Assembly (NCBI RefSeq): GCF_003627215.1
Contig: NZ_CP032677.1
Location: 1,989,501 to 2,053,500 of the forward strand
Reading direction: 5' to 3'
DNA: 64,000 bases
Source: Pseudomonas sp. Leaf58
GTDB lineage: Bacteria > Pseudomonadota > Gammaproteobacteria > Pseudomonadales > Pseudomonadaceae
The translations under genes and the position numbers were made by a program. The first letter of the stretch is position 1. Each line of letters starts with the position of its first letter. Below the pieces are notes generated by a model that saw nothing but the letters and a program-made list of their open reading frames with translations, was not told the DNA's origin and searched no databases. Of this stretch, positions 45,660-55,357 are shown one piece after another.

Positions 45660-47960
45660 ATGGTGCATCGTTTCCTTGCTGGCGCCTTCGCCCTGCTCAT
45701 CAGCGGCGTGGTGTTCGGGCAAGCCCCCCAGTCGAGCCCGGCTATTTCCTACACCCGGGACATTCAACCGATCTTCACCGAGAAATGCGTGGCCTGCCAT
45801 GCCTGCAATGACGCCGCCTGCCAGCTGAAGCTGGAAAGCCCCGAGGGCGCGGTGCGCGGGGCTACCAAGGTGCCGGTGTACCAGGGTGAGCGGAGCAAGG
45901 CGGTGGCCACCACGCGGCTGTTTTACGACGCCCACAGTGAGGGCGAGTGGCGCAAGAAGGGCTTTTACTCGGTGCTCGACAACCAGGGCAGCCAGGCCGC
46001 GTTGATGGCGCGCATGCTGGAGCTGGGGCACCAGACCCCGCTCACGCCCAACGCCAAGCTGCCCGAGGAAATCGTCCTGGGCCTGAACCGCAACAACATG
46101 TGCCCCTTGCCCGAGGAGTTCGATGCCTATGCCGGCGCCCACCCCAAGGAAGGCATGCCGCTGGCGGTGACCGGGCTGACCGACAAGGAATACCACACCC
46201 TGCGCCACTGGCTGGCCGCCGGCGCGCCGGTGGAATACCAGCCGATCACGCCGAGCGCAACCGAAGCCAAGCAAATCGCCGACTGGGAAGAACTGCTCAA
46301 TCGCCCAGGGTCCACCGAGGCACTGGTCGGCCGCTGGCTCTACGAGCACCTGTTCCTGGCGCACATCCACTTCGTCGGTGGCGAGCAGGGCCACTTCTTC
46401 CAGTGGGTGCGTTCGCGCACGCCCAGCGGCCAGCCGGTCGACCTGATCGCCACGCGCCGCCCCAACGACCCGCCGGGCACCGACTTCTATTACCGGTTGA
46501 TCCCGGTGCAGGGCGTGATCGTGCACAAGACGCACATCACCTACCCGATGGGGCCGCAGAAGCTCAAGCGGGTGCAGCAACTGTTCTACGCCGGCGACTG
46601 GCATGCTGCCGCGCTGCCGGGCTACGGCCCACGCCACCGCGCCAACCCGTTCGAAACCTTCGAAGCGATCCCGGCGGTGGCGCGCTACCAGTTCATGCTG
46701 GACAACGCCGAATACTTCGTGCGCACCTTCATCCGTGGCCCGGTGTGCCGTGGGCAAATCGCTACCGATGTGATTCGCGACAACTTCTGGGCGCTGTTCC
46801 AGGAGCCGGCCCACGACCGCTACATCACCGATGCCGTGTACCGTGGCGAGGCCACGCCGCTGCTGGCCATGCCAGGGCAGATCGATGACGTGGGCAGTGT
46901 ACTGAGCCTGTGGCACGCCTACCGCGACAAGCGCAACGATTACGAGAAGCTGCGCCGCGAAGCCTATGCCGACATGCCGGCGCCGGGCTGGGCCACCCTG
47001 TGGGCCGGTAACGACAACGCACTGTTGAGCATTTTCCGCCACTTCGACAGCGCCTCGGTGACCAAGGGCCTGATCGGTGACGTGCCGAAGACGGTGTGGC
47101 TGTTCGACTACCCGCTGTTCGAGCGCACCTACTACCAGCTGGCGGTCAACTTCGACGTGTTCGGCAACGTCTCGCACCAGTTGCAGACGCGCTTGTACTT
47201 TGACCTGATCCGTAACGGCGCCGAGGTCAACTTCCTGCGGCTGATGCCGGCCGACCAGCGCCAGGCGATCCTCGGTGACTGGTACCAGACCACTGGCAAG
47301 GTGAAGATGTGGATGGATTACGAGGACATCGACACCGACACCCCGAGCGCTATCCAGCTCGACCCGCGCGATCCCAAGCGCGACTTCGGCCTGAAGCTGG
47401 TGCAGCGCACCGGCAGCCTGAATGCAGCGCCCGACCCGATCAACCGCTGCCAGGGCGCGTTCTGCTCGCGGCCGCAGCTGAACGAGGAGTTGCGCAACGC
47501 CGAGCAGTCGCTCAGCCGCCTGGTGTCGCGCCCGGCTGCCGGATTGAAGGTGATCAGCCAACTGCCCGAGGCGACCATGCTGCGCATCGAAGGGCAGGGC
47601 GGCCAGCGCCAAGTGTACAGCCTGCTGCGTAACCGCGCGCACAGCAACGTGGCGTTCCTGCTGGGTGAGGCCTACCGCTACCAGCCGGGGCTGGATACCC
47701 TGACCCTGTACCCCGGGGTGCTCAGCAGCTACCCCAATTTTATCTTCAACATCCCGACCAAGGATGTACCGGAGTTCGTCGAGGACATGGAGTATGCGAA
47801 GGATGACCCGGCCAAGTTCGAGCGCATCGTCCTGCGCTGGGGCGTGCGCCGCAGCCACCCTGAGTTCTGGCGCTACTTCCATGACCTGAACAGCTACATC
47901 AAGGAGACCGAACCGGTCGAGGCGGGCGTACTGGACATGAACCGCTACGAGAACCTCTGA
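45660..47960 (+). CDS. cti: Periplasmic cis/trans fatty acid isomerase
   Basis: 766 residues from the ATG at 45660; the frame opens earlier but the signal peptide MVHRFLAGAFALLISGVVFG starts here. Cti is a c-type haem protein that converts cis-unsaturated fatty acids in membrane phospholipids to trans, stiffening the membrane quickly under solvent or heat stress, a hallmark of P. putida. The haem site is CVACHAC (Cys43, Cys46, His47). The large catalytic region is intact to the end (HDLNSYIKETEPVEAGVLDM). It is divergent from metH, the same neighbour as in known P. putida genomes, and is followed by a hairpin and a REP pair. Confidence 0.95.
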   Translation: MVHRFLAGAFALLISGVVFGQAPQSSPAISYTRDIQPIFTEKCVACHACNDAACQLKLESPEGAVRGATKVPVYQGERSKAVATTRLFYDAHSEGEWRKKGFYSVLDNQGSQAALMARMLELGHQTPLTPNAKLPEEIVLGLNRNNMCPLPEEFDAYAGAHPKEGMPLAVTGLTDKEYHTLRHWLAAGAPVEYQPITPSATEAKQIADWEELLNRPGSTEALVGRWLYEHLFLAHIHFVGGEQGHFFQWVRSRTPSGQPVDLIATRRPNDPPGTDFYYRLIPVQGVIVHKTHITYPMGPQKLKRVQQLFYAGDWHAAALPGYGPRHRANPFETFEAIPAVARYQFMLDNAEYFVRTFIRGPVCRGQIATDVIRDNFWALFQEPAHDRYITDAVYRGEATPLLAMPGQIDDVGSVLSLWHAYRDKRNDYEKLRREAYADMPAPGWATLWAGNDNALLSIFRHFDSASVTKGLIGDVPKTVWLFDYPLFERTYYQLAVNFDVFGNVSHQLQTRLYFDLIRNGAEVNFLRLMPADQRQAILGDWYQTTGKVKMWMDYEDIDTDTPSAIQLDPRDPKRDFGLKLVQRTGSLNAAPDPINRCQGAFCSRPQLNEELRNAEQSLSRLVSRPAAGLKVISQLPEATMLRIEGQGGQRQVYSLLRNRAHSNVAFLLGEAYRYQPGLDTLTLYPGVLSSYPNFIFNIPTKDVPEFVEDMEYAKDDPAKFERIVLRWGVRRSHPEFWRYFHDLNSYIKETEPVEAGVLDMNRYENL

Positions 47961-48014
47961 TCGGGCTGGCTGACCTTTCCGGCTACCCTGCGGTCGGAAA
48001 AGGTGGGTGGTCCG

Positions 48015-48033
48015 GGGGCTGCAGTGCAGCCCC
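48015..48033 (+). terminator. Hairpin terminator after cti
   Basis: GGGGCTGC/GCAGCCCC (48015-48022 and 48026-48033) with loop AGT. There is no T-run; the REP pair directly following may strengthen termination. Confidence 0.5.
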
Positions 48034-48034
48034 A

Positions 48035-48120
48035 TTCGCGGGCTTGCCCGCTCCCACAGGATATAGGGTGCTTTCGGGCATGCCATGAGTCCTGTAGGAG
48101 CGGGCAAGCCCGCGAACGAG
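48035..48120. repeat. REP element inverted pair
   Basis: TTCGCGGGCTTGCCCGCTCC (from 48035) and CCTGTAGGAGCGGGCAAGCC (from 48091) are inverted REP copies that can pair across a ~30-base centre, between cti and the acyltransferase gene. Confidence 0.85.
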
Positions 48121-48169
48121 CGCGGTGCGCTCGCCGGGCCTCAATGCACCGGCAATCACAGGGTATTCC

Positions 48170-49204
48170 ATGCTGTATTCGCTTCAGGCACTGCGGGCGT
48201 TCGCCGCCTGGGTGGTGGTCTGCCACCATTTCATGCAAATCTTCTTCGACTTCAACGCCTCTGGCCCCATCGGCCAACTGTTCACCGACCGCGGCGCTGT
48301 AGGCGTCGACATCTTCTTCGTCATCAGCGGGCTGGTGATTTACCTGTCGACCCGCGACAAAGCCATCGAACCCCACCAGTTCCTGCTCAACCGGGTACTG
48401 CGTATCGTCCCCGCCTACTGGTTCTACACGGCGCTGATGGCCGCCCTGTTGCTGGCTTTCAGCCAGGTGATGCCACATCAACAATTCGCCTGGCATCACC
48501 TGTTGCTCTCGCTGCTGTTCATTCCGGCGGAAAACCCCGGCGGCTATGGCCTGTACCCGACCCTGAACGTGGGCTGGACGCTGAACTTCGAGATGTTCTT
48601 CTACCTGCTGTTCGGCCTGGCGTTCCTGGTGCGTCAGCGCCATCACCTGCTGCTGGTGACCGCCGCCCTGTTGCTGGCCAGCGAAGTACTGGGCGGGCTG
48701 GGTATAGTCAGCCGCTTCTACAACAACGACATCATCTACGAGTTCCTGCTTGGTATTGGCTTGGGTGTGCTGTACCGCCGAGGGTTGATCCGCCAAGGGC
48801 GGTGGCTGCCGCTGACACTACTGGGGGTGGCTGGCCTGGCCATCTATCACCTGGATGCGTCGCAGCGCTTGCTGCATTGGGGGGTGCCAAGCGCGCTGAT
48901 CGTGCTGGCCTTCATTGCGCTGGAGCCAGTGTTCCAAGGCAACCGCTTGCTCAAGGCGCTGGGTGACTGCTCTTATTCGGTGTACCTGATCCATGTGCTG
49001 GTGCTTTACGCCGGCTGGTTTGCCAGCCAGCGCCTGTCGTTGAACCCGTACTGGGTGTTTGCCCTGTGCGTCCCGTCCATTGGACTAATGTCGTGGTTCA
49101 GCTACCAGTGGCTGGAGCGCGGCCTGTACCGGCGTATGCAGGCCTGGCTGGCGGCGCCACGGGGACCGGCCCCTGACTATGCGCTTTCCCGAGTCAAATG
49201 CTAG
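48170..49204 (+). CDS. Acyltransferase family 3 membrane protein
   Basis: 344 residues from the ATG at 48170 (MLYSLQALRAFAAWVVVCHHF); the upstream extension lacks a start site and overlaps the REP pair. About ten membrane helices and the acyltransferase-3 marks are visible: QALRAFAAWVVVCHH with the catalytic His, GAVGVDIFFVISG and RVLRIVPAYWFYT. Members O-acylate lipopolysaccharide, exopolysaccharide or other surface sugars in the inner membrane. The substrate is unknown. It is a single gene, ending 58 bases before nfuA. Confidence 0.88.
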   Translation: MLYSLQALRAFAAWVVVCHHFMQIFFDFNASGPIGQLFTDRGAVGVDIFFVISGLVIYLSTRDKAIEPHQFLLNRVLRIVPAYWFYTALMAALLLAFSQVMPHQQFAWHHLLLSLLFIPAENPGGYGLYPTLNVGWTLNFEMFFYLLFGLAFLVRQRHHLLLVTAALLLASEVLGGLGIVSRFYNNDIIYEFLLGIGLGVLYRRGLIRQGRWLPLTLLGVAGLAIYHLDASQRLLHWGVPSALIVLAFIALEPVFQGNRLLKALGDCSYSVYLIHVLVLYAGWFASQRLSLNPYWVFALCVPSIGLMSWFSYQWLERGLYRRMQAWLAAPRGPAPDYALSRVKC

Positions 49205-49253
49205 GACTTTGTTCGAAGGCCGGCTTGGCGTACACTTGGCGGCAAGTCTGTGA

Positions 49254-49847
<594 letters not shown>

Positions 49848-50047
49848 AGCGGTGGGAACGGCGTTCTTTAGCAACAAACTGTTACTGTTTCAACCCCTGC
49901 GACAACAGGCCGCAGCCCATGTTCAAAGGGCTGCAACCCAATGCCGCCTTGGCCGGGTAGAACCCCTATGGGGGTCATGCCAGAATGCCCCGGTTTTTCG
50001 ACCGGCCCGTCCCGAGGGCCGGCACCTTCCCTGTACAGGATGGTTCA

Positions 50048-50656
50048 ATGAATGATCTGTTTACCCGGCGCTCGGTAGTCGCTGGGATGGGCGTTCTCGG
50101 TCTAGGCCTGCTGGCAGGCTGCAGCCCGGCCCGGGGGCTCGAGTTCAAGTATGGCAAGAACATGAGCAATGAGATCCTTGGGCGCAAGTTCAGCCTCAAG
50201 GACACCCAAGGCAATGTGCGCACCCTGTCGAGTTTCTACGGCAGCATGCCGATGATCTTCTTCGGTTTCACCCAGTGCCCGGCGGTGTGCCCGACTGCCC
50301 TGGCGCGCGCGGCGCAAATCCGCCAGCAGCTGAAAGGCCGCGACCGCGATCTGTTCCAGGTAGTGCTCATTACGCTGGACCCGGAGCGCGACACCCCCGA
50401 AGTACTCGATGCCTACGTCAAGGCGTTCGACCCGTCGTTCACCGCGCTCACCGGCACCCCTGAGGAAATCGCCGCGGTGGCCAAGGAATTCAAGGTGTTC
50501 TACGAGAAGGTCCCGGCCGGTGATACCTACACCGTCTCGCACTCGTCCACCAGCTACGTCTACGACACCCGTGGCACCCTGCGCCTGAGCCTGGGCCATT
50601 CCCTGACCGCCAAGGAATGCGCCGAAGACCTGGTCACCCTGATGGAGATTTGCTGA
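50048..50656 (+). CDS. SCO1/SenC family copper chaperone lipoprotein
   Basis: 202 residues from ATG 50048 (AGGATGGTTCA). A lipoprotein signal (GVLGLGLLAGC, Cys25) anchors it facing the periplasm. The thioredoxin-like fold carries the copper-binding CPAVC (Cys77, Cys81) and a His in TVSHSSTSYVYD; LITLDPERDTPEVL is also typical. SCO proteins load copper into the CuA site of cytochrome oxidases or act as thiol reductases. It is directly followed by a PCuAC gene (start one base after its stop), a common copper-delivery pair. Confidence 0.92.
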   Translation: MNDLFTRRSVVAGMGVLGLGLLAGCSPARGLEFKYGKNMSNEILGRKFSLKDTQGNVRTLSSFYGSMPMIFFGFTQCPAVCPTALARAAQIRQQLKGRDRDLFQVVLITLDPERDTPEVLDAYVKAFDPSFTALTGTPEEIAAVAKEFKVFYEKVPAGDTYTVSHSSTSYVYDTRGTLRLSLGHSLTAKECAEDLVTLMEIC

Positions 50657-51139
50657 ATGTCGATGCAACCGATCAAACGTGGTTTGGCTACCCTGGTACT
50701 GATGGGCTTGGCCCTGCCGGCCTTGGCCCAAACCACTGTGAGCGATGCCTGGGTCCGTGCCAGCGTGCCGCACCAGCAGTCCACCGGTGCCTTCATGACC
50801 CTCACTGCCAGCAGCGACAGCAAGCTGGTGGGCGTCGCCTCGCCCGCGGCCAAGACCGTGCAGGTGCACGAGATGACCATGAACGGCGATGTGATGGGCA
50901 TGCGTGAGGTAAAGGCCGTCGAGTTGCCCGCTGGCAAAGCCGTGACGCTGGACCCAAATGGCCTGCATGTGATGCTAATGGGCCTGAACAACCAGGTGAA
51001 GGAAGGCGAGAAAGTACCGCTGACCCTGACCATCGAGGATGGCAAAGGGGCCAAGGAAACCTTGGAGGTGCAGGCCGAAGTGCGTGCGCTCAACGCCGAG
51101 GCGGGCGCTGGGCATGATCACATGCACATGAAGCACTGA
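50657..51139 (+). CDS. PCuAC periplasmic copper chaperone
   Basis: 160 residues with a signal peptide (LATLVLMGLALPALAQ). The copper site fits the family pattern exactly: His71, then ten residues to Met82, twenty-one to His104, then Met106. The extended C-terminus ends in a His/Met tail (GHDHMHMKH) that may bind a second metal ion. PCuAC delivers copper to the CuA centre together with SCO. It is coupled to the SCO gene and ends at a perfect hairpin. Confidence 0.92.
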   Translation: MSMQPIKRGLATLVLMGLALPALAQTTVSDAWVRASVPHQQSTGAFMTLTASSDSKLVGVASPAAKTVQVHEMTMNGDVMGMREVKAVELPAGKAVTLDPNGLHVMLMGLNNQVKEGEKVPLTLTIEDGKGAKETLEVQAEVRALNAEAGAGHDHMHMKH

Positions 51140-51152
51140 CCGGTTGAAGCAT

Positions 51153-51177
51153 CTGGGGCTGCAAAAAGCAGCCCCAG
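51153..51177. terminator. Hairpin between convergent genes
   Basis: CTGGGGCTGC/GCAGCCCCAG (51153-51162 and 51168-51177) around AAAAA. It ends the SCO-PCuAC transcript and, from the other side, the small gene at 51183. Confidence 0.65.
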
Positions 51178-51182
51178 CTCAA

Positions 51183-51410
51183 TCAACTGCGGAACTTGGG
51201 CAGTGGCCTGTCGAGGGTTAGCGAGGTCAAGGTCTTGCGGACCTGAACTTCGTCAGCCTCCAAGGCCTTGAGACTTGCGCGGATCTTGCCAGCAGCGGGC
51301 ATGTCGCCCTGCCGGTCGATCCAGTCGGCAATCTCCTTGCAGGCACTGCTCAGGCAGGCCTGGCGCTGGTTCATCAGCGACAGAAGGGTGGTGAGCTCTC
51401 TTTCGGACAT
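51183..51410 (-). CDS. Hypothetical small helical protein
   Basis: 75 residues from ATG 51410, behind GGAGGATCC. It begins MSERELTTLLSLMNQRQACLSSA and is almost entirely helical with two Cys near residue 20-25; no signal or membrane segment. No family is recognised. It stands alone between convergent copper genes and the AraC regulator. Confidence 0.6.
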   Translation of the reverse strand: MSERELTTLLSLMNQRQACLSSACKEIADWIDRQGDMPAAGKIRASLKALEADEVQVRKTLTSLTLDRPLPKFRS

Positions 51411-51481
51411 GGCAGGATCCTCCATTCAGCCCTGTCAGTGTAGCAGTGGCTGGCTAGCTTGCCTGAGGCCGGTTGTCGCAC

Positions 51482-52315
51482 TCATCCTTGCTGGCAGGCG
51501 CTGCGATAGGCCCCCGGCGTCACCCCGTAAGCCTGCTTGAACTGCCGGCTAAAATGGCTCTGGTCGGCAAAGCCCAGGTCGAACGCCACCTCCGAGGCTG
51601 CTGCGCCACGTTTTAGCAGTTCCCGCGCGCGGGCCAGGCGCCGCTGCTTCAACCAGGCATGCGGCGGCAGGCCGGTGGCCTGGCGGAACACCCGGGCGAA
51701 GTGAAATGGCGACAGGTTGACCGCCGCCGCCAGCGCTTCGAGCGAGGGTGGGGCAGCTAGCTGGCTTTCCAGCAGTTCGCGGGCGCGGGCTACGGCCAGT
51801 GGTTCGTTGCCCGGGGCCGCCGGTGCAGCGCAGCGCCCGTGCCGTTGCACCAGAGCCAGCACCGCCTGGCGCCAGGCGGTTTGTTGCTGCAGGGCACTGG
51901 CGCCGGCTTCGGACAGCTGGTGCAACTGGCTGAAGGCGATGGCCAGCACCGGGTCATTGATCACGCTGTCCTTGAAACTGGGCATGCCGTGGCGGCCCAG
52001 CTCCAGCTCGTCAAGCACACCGGTGACCCGCTCATGCTCCGGATAGAAACCACGGTAGCGCCAACCCGCTTCGTGCGCGGTGGCGCCAGTGTGCAGTTCG
52101 TCGGGGTTGATCAGCACCATGCTGCCAACCGGGGCCAGGTGCTCGCTGCCGCGGTGCCAGAAGCGCTGGGCCCCCGATTCGATCACGGTGAACACATAGC
52201 CTTCATGCACATGCGGGGCGAAGCGCTGCTGGAAGTAGCGTGCGTGCAGCATCTCGACGTCGCCCAATGCCGGCGCCTGCCAGAGGTGTGTCTGCTCGCG
52301 CAGGGGCGTGCTCAT
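51482..52315 (-). CDS. AraC-family transcriptional regulator
   Basis: 277 residues. An N-terminal cupin-type sensor domain (~20-95, HARYFQQRFAPHVHEGYVFTV) and a C-terminal pair of helix-turn-helix motifs (~180-277: NLSPFHFARVFRQATGLPPHAWL and EVAFDLGFADQSHFSRQFKQ). The start overlaps the azlD stop by four bases, so it is the third gene of the azlCD operon and probably controls it in response to an exported amino acid. This AraC-azlCD linkage is common in Pseudomonas. Confidence 0.9.
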   Translation of the reverse strand: MSTPLREQTHLWQAPALGDVEMLHARYFQQRFAPHVHEGYVFTVIESGAQRFWHRGSEHLAPVGSMVLINPDELHTGATAHEAGWRYRGFYPEHERVTGVLDELELGRHGMPSFKDSVINDPVLAIAFSQLHQLSEAGASALQQQTAWRQAVLALVQRHGRCAAPAAPGNEPLAVARARELLESQLAAPPSLEALAAAVNLSPFHFARVFRQATGLPPHAWLKQRRLARARELLKRGAAASEVAFDLGFADQSHFSRQFKQAYGVTPGAYRSACQQG

Positions 52316-52626
52316 GCCAGCCAGCTGCGCAGGAAGAAGAACAGCAACATGCTTATCAGCATGCTCAGCAACACGCTGCGGGTCAACAACACCAGGGCGA
52401 TGGCTACCAGCGAGCCCAGCAGGTAGGGGTTGAGCAGGCTCAGGTTAAGCTGATGGTCCGGCATGAAGATGATCGGGCCGCAAATGGCGGTGAGCATGCC
52501 GGGTACGGCAAAACCGAGGAACTGCCGGGCGTTGGAGCTCAGGCGCAAGGGCAGGCGTGGCTCCAGGAACGCATAGCGGTTGAGGAACACAATGGCGCCC
52601 ATGGCGAAAATCAAGATCCAGGTCAT
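52312..52626 (-). CDS. azlD: AzlD branched-chain amino acid export subunit
   Basis: 104 residues from ATG 52626 (MTWILIFAMGAIVFLNRYAFL). Three to four membrane helices fill the protein, with the AzlD pattern FLGFAVPGMLTAICGPII. AzlD works with the larger AzlC to export branched-chain or related amino acids. It overlaps azlC by four bases and the AraC gene by four bases, a tightly coupled operon. The longer open frame upstream is a shadow of azlC. Confidence 0.88.
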   Translation of the reverse strand: MTWILIFAMGAIVFLNRYAFLEPRLPLRLSSNARQFLGFAVPGMLTAICGPIIFMPDHQLNLSLLNPYLLGSLVAIALVLLTRSVLLSMLISMLLFFFLRSWLA

Positions 52627-53315
52627 GCTCGGGCTCCAAAGAATTTCTGGCAAATGAACCCGGCGCTCATGCCCAGCAGGCCGGCGGCCACCAGGGCGGC
52701 TTCCCAGTGCCAGTAACTGAACAGCACCGAGCAGAACAGCGACACAGCCACGCATACCACGGTGGCCAGGTTGCGCACCAGCGGGGCGATCAGGGCCACG
52801 AAGGTGGCGACGATGGAGAAGTCCAGGCCGAACTGGTCCAGGTGTGGAATGCTCTTGCCCAGCAAAATACCGGCCAGGGTAAACAGGTTCCAGGCGACGT
52901 AGAACGTCAGGCCCACGCCCAGGGCGTACCAGCGGTTGAATTGCTGCTGGTCGTACTGGCTGGTCAACGCGAAGAATTCGTCGGTCAGCAAAAAGCCCAG
53001 GCCCAATCGCCAGCGCAGCGGCTGGTTGGACAACACCGGGCGCATGGTCAAGCCATACAGCAGGTGTTGCGAGGTCAGTAGCAGGGTGGTGAGCAGAATC
53101 GACGCCAGGTTGGCGCCGCCCTTGAGCATGCCGATGGCCACCAGTTGCGCGGCACCCGCAAAAACGATGGCCGACAGCCCTTGCCCTTCCCAGGCGCTGA
53201 GGTTGGCTTCGATGGCCATGGAGCCGGCCAGCAAGCCCCAGGGGGCGACAGCCAAAGAGAGCGGGAGAATGGCGATAGCGCCGTGAAGGAAAGCTTGGCG
53301 GGCAATGTGGGGCAT
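52623..53315 (-). CDS. azlC: AzlC branched-chain amino acid export protein
   Basis: 230 residues with ~6-7 membrane helices. Family marks are PLSLAVAPWGLLAGSMAIEANLS in part, the AGAAQLVAIGML segment, LLLTSQHLLYGLTM and LTDEFFALTSQY. It forms the main transport subunit with AzlD. First gene of the azlC-azlD-AraC operon. No operator can be picked out in the 86 bases upstream. Confidence 0.9.
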   Translation of the reverse strand: MPHIARQAFLHGAIAILPLSLAVAPWGLLAGSMAIEANLSAWEGQGLSAIVFAGAAQLVAIGMLKGGANLASILLTTLLLTSQHLLYGLTMRPVLSNQPLRWRLGLGFLLTDEFFALTSQYDQQQFNRWYALGVGLTFYVAWNLFTLAGILLGKSIPHLDQFGLDFSIVATFVALIAPLVRNLATVVCVAVSLFCSVLFSYWHWEAALVAAGLLGMSAGFICQKFFGARA

Positions 53316-53401
53316 GATGGCTGCAGTGTGTGACGTGGCAGGCCAGCATGCCAGACAGGGCGAGTGATGGCTTGAACGATCTTGCTGTGCCTGGGCGATG
53401 G

Positions 53402-54097
53402 TTATGGATGGCTGGTCAAGTGCTGTTGCGCCGTCACGCAGCCGTTGGTGTCCACGGCCTTCTGCAGCAGGCTCTGACGGTGTTGCGGGTCGAGGTCGCT
53501 AAGCAGGCGATACAGCTCGGCTTGGTAGTCCCTTTGGCGCCCCCACTGCATTTGCAGGCCCTTTGGCCGGCTGCGGTTGCAGGCCAGGCGTGTGGCCGGC
53601 TGAGGGTAGTAAGGGGCATACACGGTGGCCATGTTGGGGATGGCCTCCAGCGCACTTCGGTAGTCGCTGCTGACGTTGTAAGGCGGGCACCAGGTGGCGA
53701 TGGCCGGTGCCGGCGCGGCAAAACCCTGTTTGAGGCTGGCTTCGAGCAACGGGCAGGCGGCATCCGCGATTTGTGCGGCGGGCAGGTAGGTCATGTAGTA
53801 AAGCGCAAGGCGGTACTGCGCCACGGGGTGGCCGAGCTCTACAGATTTTTTCAACAAGGCGACCGCTGTTGGCAGGGTGTGGGCCATGGCTTGGCCCTGG
53901 CGGCTGAGTTCCGGGTCTCCGCCCACTGCCGTGCGCAGCGTGCCGGTGCTGTCATCCTGGTTATCGGCCTGTTCCAGCAGTGGCAAGGCCTGGCGGTAGA
54001 GCAGGTCGGCGTGGGGGTCGATGCGCACGTCCTGCGCCTGCACGGCCAGCGGCATCAGGGCAAGCAACAGCGGGGGTAGGCGCCACATGCGACTCAC
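53402..54097 (-). CDS. Exported protein with Sel1-like repeat
   Basis: 231 residues from the GTG at 54097; an ATG three codons later (54088) is an equal choice. A signal peptide (WRLPPLLLALMPLAVQA) leads a helical protein with one Sel1/TPR-like unit (LLKKSVELGHPVAQYRLALYYM) and several Cys residues later in the chain (AACPLLEAS, TWCPPYN, ACNRSR, NGCVTA) that could form disulfides in the periplasm. No specific family is recognised. The neighbours do not indicate a role. Confidence 0.65.
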   Translation of the reverse strand: MSRMWRLPPLLLALMPLAVQAQDVRIDPHADLLYRQALPLLEQADNQDDSTGTLRTAVGGDPELSRQGQAMAHTLPTAVALLKKSVELGHPVAQYRLALYYMTYLPAAQIADAACPLLEASLKQGFAAPAPAIATWCPPYNVSSDYRSALEAIPNMATVYAPYYPQPATRLACNRSRPKGLQMQWGRQRDYQAELYRLLSDLDPQHRQSLLQKAVDTNGCVTAQQHLTSHP

Positions 54098-54235
54098 AGG
54101 CCCGCCCCACGAGGTGCCAGGTACTGATGGACGGCTTGGATGTTGATAGCAGTCAAGCGTGTGCCTCGGGTAAATCGAAACGACGGCCTATTCTAGCCAC
54201 CCAAGGGGCCTTGCCGGAAGCCCAACCGCCAATTG

Positions 54236-55318
54236 TCAGACGAGCTTGATGGTCGTGACCTTGCGCTGGGCGTTTTTTTCCTGGGCCAGGCCAAGCTTGG
54301 CGGTAATGACCTTGGCCAGGGCATTGTTGCCCAGGTCGTTCAGGTGCAGGCGGTCGATGAACAGGTCGGCCCCGAACACCGGCGAGCTGCTGAGCATGCA
54401 GTTCATGTCGTAGCAGGGGACCGGGTCCGCCTGGCTCTTGATACGGCGGAAAAACGCCGAGTGCAACTGGCTGTCGAACACGCCCTCCAGCAACCGGTCG
54501 AAATTCGCGGGTTGCCGCTCCAGCGCGTTCAGCATGGCTTGCTCGCCAGCAGGCAGGGTATCCCGGCACCAGGGTAGCAGCGGCTGCAGGATGAAGGTGA
54601 GGGTGGAATGGCTGTCTGCCAGCAGGCGGTCCCACTGGCGCAGTGTCCGGCCAATGTTGTCGGCTGCACGCGCCAGGCGCTTTTCCGGTGGTGACAGCGG
54701 CCAGCTGGCAGGCGCTGCTACGGGAGGCGCGGCCAAAGCCTGGCCGATACGTCGCCACAGCGACTGTCGGCGAGGCGTGGCGGTGGGCTGCATGCCCTCG
54801 CTGAAGCTGTTGAGAAAGCCCTGGTAGGCCTTGGCGTGTTGCGGGTCGTTGAGGCTGGCGAGGACTTCGCAGAGGGCCTCATGGGCCAGGCTGTTGAGCC
54901 CGCTGAGCACGACCACGTGACCTAGCTGGCCAAGGCGGTGCTGGTGGGTCAGGTACAGCAGCAGCTCCTGGCTGGCATTGAGCCCGCAGCCAGCCAGGCT
55001 CAGCCACACTTCGCCGGTGAGCATCGACAGCTGCGAGGCCACCGTGTGTGCGTCGCAACTGGCGCCGATGCCCAGCGCCGTAGAGCCGCCGACCAGCAAA
55101 TTGATGCGCGACGCACCGCCGCGTTCGGCCGTCGAAAAACGCTTACCGGCGCAATGGCTGTAGCGCAGGCCCAGAGCATCGGTGTTGATGGTGTCAGAGC
55201 GGTAGCTGGTTTCGTGCACATGCACGGTGTGCGGAGCGCGTCGGTTGCCCAGCAGCAGAAAGCGCTGATAGTCCTGTTGCAACGGTGAAGGCGACGGGTT
55301 GCTGTCAGTCGTTGTCAT
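54236..55318 (-). CDS. SGNH/GDSL-hydrolase-like protein
   Basis: 360 residues, ATG behind AAGGAG. No signal peptide. The N-terminus has GGSTALGIGASCD, in the position of the GDSL nucleophile block, and LSLAGCGLNASQELL is like block II; the C-terminus has DRLHLNDLGNNALAK, matching the DxxH catalytic block V. The SGNH family includes esterases and acyl-modifying enzymes of surface sugars. Related Pseudomonas proteins have been annotated as 'inducer of phenazine A', but I cannot confirm that here. The TALGIG serine is the likely nucleophile. Confidence 0.6.
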   Translation of the reverse strand: MTTTDSNPSPSPLQQDYQRFLLLGNRRAPHTVHVHETSYRSDTINTDALGLRYSHCAGKRFSTAERGGASRINLLVGGSTALGIGASCDAHTVASQLSMLTGEVWLSLAGCGLNASQELLLYLTHQHRLGQLGHVVVLSGLNSLAHEALCEVLASLNDPQHAKAYQGFLNSFSEGMQPTATPRRQSLWRRIGQALAAPPVAAPASWPLSPPEKRLARAADNIGRTLRQWDRLLADSHSTLTFILQPLLPWCRDTLPAGEQAMLNALERQPANFDRLLEGVFDSQLHSAFFRRIKSQADPVPCYDMNCMLSSSPVFGADLFIDRLHLNDLGNNALAKVITAKLGLAQEKNAQRKVTTIKLV

Positions 55319-55357
55319 GGTCTCTCCTTCTGTTGCAGGGCGCGCTTTGCATCACAT